Source: Chloroflexota bacterium
GTDB lineage: Bacteria > Chloroflexota > UBA6077
Reading direction: 5' to 3'
Assembly: GCA_021845945.1 (NCBI GenBank)
Contig: JAJZRD010000111.1
Location: forward strand, 1 to 11,799
DNA length: 11,799 nt
Below the pieces are notes generated by a model. The model was not told where the DNA came from. It searched no databases and saw nothing but the letters and a program-made list of their open reading frames with translations. The position numbers and the translations under genes are program-made. Below, in pieces: positions 6,643 through 11,799 of this stretch; the stretch's first letter is position 1, and each line of letters begins with the position of its first letter.

Positions 6643-6693
6643 TGCCGCGGCACCTCCGAACAGTCAGCTTGCAGTTGCCCAAGGAGATGAATC

Positions 6694-7413
6694 ATGGAAC
6701 AGGATGCGCAGTTGAACACGATCCCGGTGTACATAATGGGCAAGCTCCATTATGTGCCCGAGGGCCTCACCATCATGCGGGCCCTGGAGCACGCCGGCTA
6801 CCGGCTGGTGCGAGGGGTTGGCTGTCGGGGGGGCTTCTGCGGCGCCTGCGCCACCACCTACCGTGTGGAGGGCGACCATCACCTCCACATGGCGCTGGCC
6901 TGCCAGGCCCTGGCGGTTCCGAACATGCAGCTCACCCAGCTGCCCTACTTCCCGGCCCGCAAGGCGGCCTACGATCTGGAGGAGATCGCCGATCCCGCTC
7001 TGGAGGCGGTGAGGCTGTATCCGGAGCTGGCCAGCTGCCTCGGCTGCAATAGCTGCAACAAGTCCTGTCCCCAGGACCTGAAGGTGATGGAGTACGTGGC
7101 GGCGATGCTGCGGGGCGACCTGGAGGCGGCGGCGGAGCTCTCCTTCGACTGCGTCATGTGCGGGCTGTGCACCGCCCGCTGCCCCGCGGAGATCACCCAG
7201 TACCAGGCGGCCATGTACGCCCGCAGGGCCTACGGTCGCTTCTCCAGCCCCCATCCGAGCCATCTGGACGAGCGGGTGAAGGAGTTGGCCGAGGGGAAGT
7301 GGGTGAAGGAGGTCGAGAAGCTCACCCTACTGGACGCCGAGGCCCTGAAGAAGCTGTACGTTGCCCGTGACATGGAGACCCCCACCGGCGGCTTCGCCGC
7401 CGCAGTAGGATAG
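6694..7413 (+). CDS. Fumarate reductase-like iron-sulfur subunit, [2Fe-2S] plus two [4Fe-4S]
   Basis: This 239-residue protein is an FrdB/SdhB-like electron carrier that probably links the flavoprotein to the membrane subunit encoded downstream. Residues 10-85 form a [2Fe-2S] ferredoxin domain with Cys44, Cys49, Cys52 and Cys70 (C-x4-C-x2-C-x17-C). Residues 110-170 form an alpha-helical ferredoxin domain with two complete motifs: Cys115-x2-Cys118-x2-Cys121-x3-Cys125-Pro and Cys153-x2-Cys156-x2-Cys159-x3-Cys163-Pro. All cysteines for two [4Fe-4S] clusters are present, unlike classical SdhB, whose second site holds a [3Fe-4S]. The ATG at 6694 has a strong ribosome binding site, AAGGAGA (6681-6687). 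There is no membrane segment, so it should be cytoplasmic or peripheral. The C-terminal 60 residues have no motif I recognise. Confidence 0.9.
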   Translation: MEQDAQLNTIPVYIMGKLHYVPEGLTIMRALEHAGYRLVRGVGCRGGFCGACATTYRVEGDHHLHMALACQALAVPNMQLTQLPYFPARKAAYDLEEIADPALEAVRLYPELASCLGCNSCNKSCPQDLKVMEYVAAMLRGDLEAAAELSFDCVMCGLCTARCPAEITQYQAAMYARRAYGRFSSPHPSHLDERVKELAEGKWVKEVEKLTLLDAEALKKLYVARDMETPTGGFAAAVG

Positions 7414-7446
7414 CAGGACTGAGGGCTGAGAGCCCAGGGTAGAAGG

Positions 7447-7517
7447 CTGTAGTAACGACATCAGTCGTTCGTCGCCTCGTGCAAGAAGCAGGACGAACGA
7501 CTAAAGTCGTTACTACA
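7447..7517. repeat. Long imperfect palindrome (dispersed repeat or MITE-like)
   Basis: The outer arms TGTAGTAACGAC (7448-7459) and GTCGTTACTACA (7506-7517) are exact inverted copies. They continue inward with AGTCGTTCGTC (7463-7473) and GACGAACGACT (7492-7502), giving about 24 of 26 paired positions around an 18-base loop. AAGG occurs on both sides (7443-7446 and 7517-7520), a possible but weak target duplication. It sits between the iron-sulfur gene and the small CxCxC gene. A hairpin this stable could also reduce transcription into the downstream genes. Confidence 0.85.
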
Positions 7518-7606
7518 AGGTTCCTCGACTGCCCGACTGTTTCGATAGCCACCATGAACCTACCGCGTAGCGGAAGACTCACGCTTGGCCAATGAGGAAG
7601 CTGACA

Positions 7607-7888
7607 ATGACTGGAGAGAGTTACGATCCCACCTGGATCGTCGAACTGGCAAAGGCGCACTACCCCGAGGATCTGCGGCTCCACCAGGCCCTGGCGGCCT
7701 GCACCCGGGTCCTGCACCTCTGCGATTGCGGCTGTGGCACCGCCTACTTCGTCGAGCTCTCCTCGGATGTAGCGGGGGAGGAGTCGGACTTCGGGCTGCG
7801 GGTCGCCCTCCAGCGGGAGGACGGTCCCGCCGTGGTGGTGGACCTGCTGCCCGACGGTCGGGTGGCCAGCATCGAGACTGGCCGTTAG
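7607..7888 (+). CDS. Small CxCxC protein of unknown function
   Basis: I do not recognise this 93-residue protein. The ATG at 7607 is preferred because GAGGAAG lies six bases upstream; an ATG at 7592 would add five residues but has no ribosome binding site. There is no signal peptide or membrane helix. Residues 1-35 look helical (YDPTWIVELAKAHYPEDLRL). They are followed by VLHLCDCGCGTAYFVEL, in which three cysteines (Cys39, Cys41, Cys43) lie in a C-x-C-x-C pattern, and then by a beta-rich, acidic tail (VALQREDGPAVVVDLLPDG). The cysteines could bind zinc or an iron-sulfur cluster. It lies between the iron-sulfur subunit and the ferredoxin-cytochrome b fusion, 43 bases before the latter. This suggests an accessory or assembly role in the same complex, but that is inference from position only. 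Confidence 0.75.
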   Translation: MTGESYDPTWIVELAKAHYPEDLRLHQALAACTRVLHLCDCGCGTAYFVELSSDVAGEESDFGLRVALQREDGPAVVVDLLPDGRVASIETGR

Positions 7889-7931
7889 GATGGATCGGGA
7901 CGCCCGCCCGTCGACATAAGGGGAATTGTGG

Positions 7932-8867
7932 ATGACCGACTATCTTCCGCCTCGCACCGACATCCTGGATCAGATCCTGGACCGGGTTCACCCGCCGGTG
8001 GCGAGGCTCCGGATCATCTCCAACGGCCTGGCCCAGAACCATACCCTCAAGACGTCCGACGATCTCTCGGGGACCCGGGCCTGCCTCTCCTGCGGCAACT
8101 GCGTGGATGCCTGTCCCGTGGTCGCCGGCAAGCCGGAGGGGGTGATGTTCGTCCGCACCTCCATGCTGCTGGAGAACGTGGTTGCCGAGGAGTGCCGCCG
8201 CTGCTACCGCTGTGTGGCTGCATGTCCCCAGGTGAACCGCCCGCTGAAGGACTACGTCCGCGGCTTCCGCCGCATCGAGCGGGCCTCCCACTGGGATCTG
8301 TTGGTCTCCTACCTGCTGCTGATGGCCAGCGGGATCCTGATCAACCACTGGGGGGGCGACCTGCCCGCTGATCTGCGCTTCGCCCTGGGGGTGCTCCACC
8401 GGATCTTCACCGTCGGGCTTGTGGCCGCACCTCTCTTCCTCTTGCTGTTCGATACCCATCACTTCCTGATGGCCGCCCGAAGGGCTCTCTCCTGGTCGGG
8501 CGTGCAGGCGGCCTGGTTCCGCAACTTCTGGAGGTGGGTCGGTAGCTGGGGAAGGGAAGGGGCTCTCCACCGGGGAGCCTACAACCCCGGCCAGCGGCTC
8601 TGGTACCTCTACGTGCCCGGTGCGATCCTGGTCTTTACCGCCACCGGTGCCCTCAAGTGGCTGGGGCCCGGCGTGGTGGGGGAGGGGACGGTTGCCGGCG
8701 CCACGGCGGTCCACGTGGCGTTGGCCCTACTGACCGACATCTTGCTGTTGCTCCACGTCTACCTGAAGCTGATCTGGCCGGTCTTGAGGGACACGGCCCG
8801 GGGCACCCGCCAGTACCTGGCGCTGCAGCGCCGCCGGCACCAAGGGATGACCAGGACAACGGCGTAG
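7932..8867 (+). CDS. Fusion of HdrC-like diferredoxin domain and FdnI-type membrane cytochrome b
   Basis: This 311-residue protein probably passes electrons between the quinone pool and the soluble flavoprotein/iron-sulfur subunits. Residues 45-105 hold two [4Fe-4S] motifs: Cys51-x2-Cys54-x2-Cys57-x3-Cys61-Pro and Cys88-x2-Cys91-x2-Cys94-x3-Cys98-Pro. Residues 112-290 resemble the formate dehydrogenase gamma subunit (cytochrome b561-type). The pattern starts with FRRIERASHW (His120), then four membrane segments at about 121-138, 152-174, 222-242 and 257-280. Candidate haem ligands are His120, His156, His176/177, His261 and His275, with H-x13-H in the last helix as in FdnI. The family normally has no N-terminal ferredoxin domain, so the fusion is unusual. 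ATG 7932 has AAGGGG (7918-7923) upstream; an in-frame TTG at 7926 is a weaker alternative. The stop lies within a partial copy of the palindrome seen at 4841. Confidence 0.88.
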   Translation: MTDYLPPRTDILDQILDRVHPPVARLRIISNGLAQNHTLKTSDDLSGTRACLSCGNCVDACPVVAGKPEGVMFVRTSMLLENVVAEECRRCYRCVAACPQVNRPLKDYVRGFRRIERASHWDLLVSYLLLMASGILINHWGGDLPADLRFALGVLHRIFTVGLVAAPLFLLLFDTHHFLMAARRALSWSGVQAAWFRNFWRWVGSWGREGALHRGAYNPGQRLWYLYVPGAILVFTATGALKWLGPGVVGEGTVAGATAVHVALALLTDILLLLHVYLKLIWPVLRDTARGTRQYLALQRRRHQGMTRTTA

Positions 8868-8873
8868 GGGCGG
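8864..8873 (+). repeat. Partial copy of the 4841-4868 palindrome at the cytochrome b stop
   Basis: GTAGGGGCGG is identical to the first ten bases of the palindrome at 4841-4868. As there, its TAG (8865-8867) is the stop codon of the upstream gene. The right arm is not preserved. Confidence 0.6.
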
Positions 8874-8888
8874 ATGGCCCTCGTAACT

Positions 8889-9034
8889 GCATCTCCCCCT
8901 GGGAGAGGCTGCCCGACACCGGGTGCTGCCTCTCCCCCTGGGAGAGGCCGACCGAGCCAAGCGAGGGCGGGTGAGGGCTCAGTCGCAAGCGTCGAATCAG
9001 CCCTCACCCCGACCCTCTCCCAAGGGGAGAGGGG
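8889..9034. repeat. Composite palindromic repeat, copy 2 with a partial extra unit
   Basis: A partial unit ATCTCCCCCTGGGAGAGG (8891-8908) is followed by a full one: CCTCTCCC-CCT-GGGAGAGG (8929-8947), GGGCGGGTGAGGGCT (8965-8979), the inverted AGCCCTCACCCCGA (8999-9012), and CCTCTCCC-AAG-GGGAGAGG (9014-9032). Module order matches the copy at 6523-6642, while the linkers differ. It fills most of the gap between the cytochrome b and ThDP-enzyme genes. Confidence 0.85.
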
Positions 9035-9055
9035 ACTCAGTAGAAGGGGGATGCA

Positions 9056-10675
9056 ATGAAAGCATCGGTCTTTATGGCGAGATACCTTCGGTCCCAGGGG
9101 CTGGAGTGGGCCTTCGGCCTGCCGGGTGGGGAGGCCATACCCCTCATGGAGGGTTTGCGCCAGGTGGGCGTCCCCTTCGTCCTCACCCACCACGAGTCGC
9201 CGGCGGGCTACATGGCCGGCACCACCGGGCTGCTCACCGGCGTGCCCGGGCTCTGCATCGTCACCCGAGGTCCGGGGGCGGTGAACGTGGTCAGCGCCGT
9301 AGCCATGGCCCACCTGGACCGATTGCCCCTGATCGCGGTCTCCGGCGACCTGGAGCCCTCCCAGGTGGGTCGCTTCACCCACCAGTGGCTCGACCTGGTG
9401 AGCATCTTCCAGCCGGTTGCCAAGGCCAGCGGGCGGCTGCTGGCCGCCGACATCGAGACGACCCTGCCCCGGGCCGTGGAGCTGGCCCGCTCAGGCAGAC
9501 CCGGACCCGTCTACTTCGCCTTTCCGGCCTCCGAGGCCAACAAGGATCTACCCCAGCTGCCCGAGGAGATGTCGGTGGAGGAGATCGGGCGTCGCTTCGC
9601 CCCCGCGCCGAAGACCGAGCCTCTCCCGGATCTCACCGCCCCGATCGACGCTCTCAAGGCGGCCAGGGCCCCGGTCATCATGGCCGGCCTCGGAGTGGCC
9701 TACTCCAGGAGCGCCGCCGGCCTGCTGGCCGCCGCGGAGCATCTGAGGGTGCCCGTCACCGTCACGGCCCAGTCCAAGGGTCACTTCCCCGAGGACCACC
9801 CCCTCTTCGCCGGTACCTTCGGCGTCTACACCGATGCCCCCATCTATCAGCTGATAGAGGAAGCCGATCTGATCCTGGCCGTCGGGCTGGATGGCGTGGA
9901 GTTCTTCAAGCCGTGGAAGGTATCCACCCCGGTGGTCAGCGTTGCTCCCTCCGATGCGGAGGATCCCTCCTACGCACCCAGGATCGCTCTTGACGGCGAC
10001 CTGTCCGCGATCCTGGCGACCCTGCGGCGAGAGGTGGAGCCGAGGACGGGCTGGACCCTGGCCCGAATCGACCGGTGCCGGCAGGAGGTGGCGGCCCTGA
10101 TGACCCCCAAGGTGGTCGAGACCAACGGCCGGGTGGCCCCCCAGGCGGCCATCGGGGCGCTGCGCGAGGTCCTCCCCCGGGACGGCATTCTGACCGTGGA
10201 CGTGGGTGCCCACAAGCTGGTGACCATGGCCCAGTGGCCCGCCTACCAGCCCGATACCTTCCTGACCACCAACGGCCTCTCCTCCATGGGCTACGCTATC
10301 CCCGGCGCCATCGCGGCGAAGCTAGCTCGACCCGACAAACCGGTGGCCGCGTTGATAGGGGACGGCGGCTTTCTGATGTACGCCGGCGAGGTGGAGACCC
10401 TGGCGCGGCTGAAGCTGCCCGTCACCATCGTGGTGATGAACGATGCGTCGCTCAGCTCCATCAAGGTGAAGCAGGCGAAGCGGAACATGCCCTCGGTGGG
10501 GGTGGAGTTCGGGGAGCCCGACTACGTGGGGCTGGCCCGGAGCTTCGGCCTCCTCGGCTTCCGCGCCCGCACTCGGGACGAGTGCCGGAAGGCCTTCGCC
10601 CAGGCGCTTGAGTCGGGCCAGGGCGCCGTGGTGGAGGTCATGACCTACTACGACGAGTACCTGCGCTACCAGTAG
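9056..10675 (+). CDS. ThDP-dependent enzyme, acetolactate synthase/2-oxoacid decarboxylase-like
   Basis: This 539-residue protein has the three-domain layout of the acetolactate synthase/benzoylformate decarboxylase/sulfopyruvate decarboxylase superfamily, which cleaves or condenses 2-oxoacids using thiamine diphosphate and Mg2+. The N-terminal domain carries the cofactor-activating glutamate, Glu47 (HHESPAG), and a RGPGAVN segment (71-77). The central domain (about 190-330) contains PVIMAGLGV. The C-terminal domain has NGLSSMGYAIPGA (406-418), GDG at 435-437 and Asn462-Asp463, where many relatives have Asn-Asn. AAGGGGG lies just before ATG 9056. It carries no obvious FAD- or branched-chain-specific signature that I can confirm. 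No ilvN or ilvC is adjacent, so classical acetolactate synthase is not supported. From its position it may decarboxylate a 2-oxoacid in the same dicarboxylate pathway, but the substrate is open. Confidence 0.85.
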   Translation: MKASVFMARYLRSQGLEWAFGLPGGEAIPLMEGLRQVGVPFVLTHHESPAGYMAGTTGLLTGVPGLCIVTRGPGAVNVVSAVAMAHLDRLPLIAVSGDLEPSQVGRFTHQWLDLVSIFQPVAKASGRLLAADIETTLPRAVELARSGRPGPVYFAFPASEANKDLPQLPEEMSVEEIGRRFAPAPKTEPLPDLTAPIDALKAARAPVIMAGLGVAYSRSAAGLLAAAEHLRVPVTVTAQSKGHFPEDHPLFAGTFGVYTDAPIYQLIEEADLILAVGLDGVEFFKPWKVSTPVVSVAPSDAEDPSYAPRIALDGDLSAILATLRREVEPRTGWTLARIDRCRQEVAALMTPKVVETNGRVAPQAAIGALREVLPRDGILTVDVGAHKLVTMAQWPAYQPDTFLTTNGLSSMGYAIPGAIAAKLARPDKPVAALIGDGGFLMYAGEVETLARLKLPVTIVVMNDASLSSIKVKQAKRNMPSVGVEFGEPDYVGLARSFGLLGFRARTRDECRKAFAQALESGQGAVVEVMTYYDEYLRYQ

Positions 10676-10699
10676 GATCCGGCTCGATCGCTTCCAGTA

Positions 10700-10723
10700 G
10701 GGCGGGTCGCTCCTGACCCGCCC
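10700..10723 (+). terminator. Hairpin after the ThDP-enzyme gene, possible terminator
   Basis: GGGCGGGTC (10700-10708) and GACCCGCCC (10715-10723) form a perfect 9-bp stem with a 6-base loop, 25 bases after the stop. It is well placed to end the plus-strand operon before the convergent toxin gene. The following sequence has scattered T residues but no T-run, so it may equally be another palindromic repeat (it is preceded by GTA, as other repeats here are). Confidence 0.5.
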
Positions 10724-10818
10724 GTTCGGATTCCTGCCTTCTTCCCGCATCTTCAGCCGGAGATCACCTGATGGGTGGGTCTCGGCGAGGCAACCGGACG
10801 GGTGCTCCCGGTCGTCCA

Positions 10819-11181
10819 TCACGACCGCAGGTACACGGCCACGTCTTCCCAATCCGCGTCGCCCCTCTGCCCGAACAGCGACAGCAGGGCGTGCAGCAGG
10901 CCGCCGACGTCGTTGGCGCGGAAGGTGCGCGAAGATACGAGGACGACTCCCCCGTGGTGTTGTCCCGTCTCGGCAATCTCCTTGAGAAGAGGCGGGATCG
11001 TCTGGCAGTCGAAAGTAACCAGGACGCGCCTGTCGGCGTGGGCCAGTGACAGCAGCTTCTCGTCATCCGCGTTTCGGTAGTTGCCGCCATTCCACTCGGG
11101 TAGGGCCACCGCATCGATGCCGTGGCCGCGCAACTGCTCCGCGAGCGCCCTGGCAACGTGGGAATCAAGCAGGAGTCGCAT
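10819..11181 (-). CDS. DUF5615 PIN-like toxin-type protein
   Basis: This 120-residue protein matches the DUF5615 PIN-like family, presumed ribonucleases of toxin-antitoxin pairs. The N-terminal MRLLLDSHVARALAEQL carries Asp6. Asp39-Asp40 (NADDEKLL) and Asp58 (VTFDCQ) provide the other acidic positions expected of a PIN-like metal site. VVLVSSRTF (79-87) is the usual later strand. Length is normal for the family. It starts at ATG 11181, inside the upstream DUF433 gene (17-base overlap), so the two are translationally coupled, with the antitoxin first. It converges on the ThDP-enzyme gene. Nuclease activity and toxicity are inferred from the family; neither is visible in the sequence. Confidence 0.85.
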   Translation of the reverse strand: MRLLLDSHVARALAEQLRGHGIDAVALPEWNGGNYRNADDEKLLSLAHADRRVLVTFDCQTIPPLLKEIAETGQHHGGVVLVSSRTFRANDVGGLLHALLSLFGQRGDADWEDVAVYLRS

Positions 11182-11590
11182 CTATGCCGACCACCGTCAG
11201 ATTCGGGATCAGCCGTTCCAGGTCCGTCTCGGAACACTCATTGTCCCTGATTGCCGCCTCTATCTCGTCTGGGAACGCCTTTGCATAGTTCAACGCCGCC
11301 GCGACCTGCATCGCCGGGAGGGCGAGATGCGCCGCCGTCTGGGCCACATCCCCATCGTAGTCTCTCGCGATGGACGCGATCTGCCACACTTTGAGCCGTG
11401 TCCCCTGAAGGTATGCCTGACGGCCCGCCGGCGAATCCCGGAACTCTATGAAGGCGAATTCGGACTGGCGCAGTATCTCGTCCAGCAGGGTGGCCGCAGC
11501 CTCTGTGGGAGTGCGTCCCATCCGCCGCGCAACCCGCTGGAGGGATTCCATCGGACGATCCTTCAGCCTGAGACTGATCACCTTGCTCAT
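11165..11590 (-). CDS. DUF433 family antitoxin-type protein with N-terminal DNA-binding-like region
   Basis: This 141-residue protein is the presumed antitoxin partner of the DUF5615 protein. Residues 1-45 (VISLRLKDRPMESLQRVARR onward) look like a ribbon-helix-helix DNA-binding segment. Residues about 48-115 match DUF433: FIEFRDSPAGRQAYLQGTRL, then KVWQIASIARDYDGDVAQTA and ALNYAKAFPDEIEAAI. Start ATG 11590 has a strong ribosome binding site (AAGGAGG on the minus strand, spacing about 8). A repeat operator and promoter lie just upstream at 11623-11666, consistent with autorepression. Pairing of DUF433 with DUF5615 is a known gene arrangement. The pair sits between the metabolic operon and a complex I-type gene and may have been acquired laterally. 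Confidence 0.85.
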   Translation of the reverse strand: MSKVISLRLKDRPMESLQRVARRMGRTPTEAAATLLDEILRQSEFAFIEFRDSPAGRQAYLQGTRLKVWQIASIARDYDGDVAQTAAHLALPAMQVAAALNYAKAFPDEIEAAIRDNECSETDLERLIPNLTVVGIDATPA

Positions 11591-11622
11591 TCCTCACGCC
11601 TCCTTCACCGCGGAGCAGCAGT

Positions 11623-11666
11623 GCTTACGATGTAAGCATTGTAAGCGAACGCCGCTCGGAGCGCAA
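11623..11666 (-). promoter_or_regulatory. Promoter with overlapping triple-repeat operator for the DUF433/DUF5615 pair
   Basis: On the minus strand TACAAT (11643-11638) is a good -10, 17 bases from TTGCGC (11666-11661), a partial -35. Three 6-bp half-sites overlap the -10 region: GCTTAC at 11623-11628 (plus reading) and GTAAGC at 11632-11637 and 11641-11646, each spaced by three bases. The first two form an inverted repeat and the last two a direct repeat with 9-bp periodicity. This fits a ribbon-helix-helix protein binding its own promoter. The geometry is directly visible; autoregulation is inference. Confidence 0.6.
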
Positions 11667-11693
11667 GGAGTGCGCCACAGATCCTACCTCTGT

Positions 11694-11799
11694 CTAGTGC
11701 ACCAGCCCCGCTACCGCCAGGCGGGCGAAGCTGACGAAGGGGTCGGAGAAGATCCCGAGGGCGAGGACGGCCACCACCGCCACCGCCAGGGAGGCGAAG
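11694..11799 (-). CDS. C-terminal fragment of probable NADH-quinone oxidoreductase membrane subunit (NuoN-like)
   Basis: The last 34 codons of a minus-strand gene run in from the right edge to a TAG at 11696-11694. The peptide begins FASLAVAVVAVLALGIFSD and continues through PFVSFARLAVAGLVH. A hydrophobic helix followed by LGIF-x-DPF and a short amphipathic tail is typical of the C-terminus of NuoN, and less specifically of NuoM or Mrp-type proton-pump subunits. With so little sequence the family call is tentative. If right, a complex I operon lies to the right and ends here. Confidence 0.5.
   Translation of the reverse strand, partial: FASLAVAVVAVLALGIFSDPFVSFARLAVAGLVH

Noticed and set aside
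5651..6682. Minus-strand and alternative plus-frame open frames across the flavoprotein.
   Set aside because: High-GC shadows; they run into the dispersed repeat and have no domain.
7560..8714. Minus-strand open frame of 384 codons opposite the CxCxC and cytochrome b genes.
   Set aside because: Pro/Arg/Gly-rich low-complexity translation and no ribosome binding site; the plus-strand genes have clear motifs.
9056..10675. Acetolactate synthase large subunit (IlvB).
   Set aside because: The superfamily fits but no regulatory subunit or ilvC is present and the context is carboxylate respiration; left as a general ThDP enzyme.
1..11799. tRNA, rRNA or CRISPR features.
   Set aside because: No T-loop-like GTTCGAATC pattern, rRNA motif or regularly spaced direct repeats were found by eye. 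The palindromic repeats are dispersed and not arrayed with spacers.

Overview
The window is GC-rich and gene-dense. It comes from a bacterium with a respiratory chain. Three things suggest an uncultured Chloroflexota or another monoderm lineage: a lipoprotein-type (lipobox Cys) TRAP binding protein with an Ala/Pro linker, many palindromic intergenic repeats, and a probable complex I subunit at the right edge. This is inference and no rRNA or marker gene is present to confirm it.

Layout. Positions 1-2926 (minus strand) carry a TRAP transporter operon in the order dctP-dctQ-dctM, with dctM cut by the left edge. A long divergent intergenic region (2927-3686) holds a cluster of hairpins, two of them mutually exclusive, a possible operator, and a roughly 154-bp MITE-like element. 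That element has terminal inverted repeats, and its apparent target-site duplication includes the ribosome binding site of the next gene. On the plus strand (3687-10675) follow: a PrpF-family isomerase; a fumarate-reductase-like FAD flavoprotein; a [2Fe-2S]+2x[4Fe-4S] iron-sulfur subunit; a 93-residue CxCxC protein of unknown function; a fusion of an HdrC-like diferredoxin domain to a FdnI-type membrane cytochrome b; and a ThDP-dependent 2-oxoacid decarboxylase/synthase-like enzyme. Positions 10819-11590 (minus) encode a DUF5615/DUF433 toxin-antitoxin pair with its own promoter and a repeat operator. The extreme right end (minus) is the C-terminus of a probable NADH-quinone oxidoreductase membrane subunit (NuoN-like).

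How the parts may work together (inference): the TRAP transporter imports a carboxylate, probably an unsaturated or branched di- or tricarboxylate. PrpF moves its double bond. The flavoprotein reduces or oxidises it, exchanging electrons through the iron-sulfur subunit and the ferredoxin-cytochrome b fusion with the quinone pool. The ThDP enzyme cleaves or decarboxylates a 2-oxoacid from the same pathway. No methylcitrate-cycle genes (prpB, prpC, prpD/acnD) and no ilvN/ilvC are present, so neither the canonical prp pathway nor valine synthesis explains the set. This fumarate-reductase-like respiratory module with unknown substrate is the most likely undescribed system here.

Nearly every gap in the plus-strand gene set contains a different palindromic repeat. 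Two stop codons (prpF-like and cytochrome b) lie inside copies of the same 10-mer, GTAGGGGCGG, showing that small repeats have shaped gene ends here.
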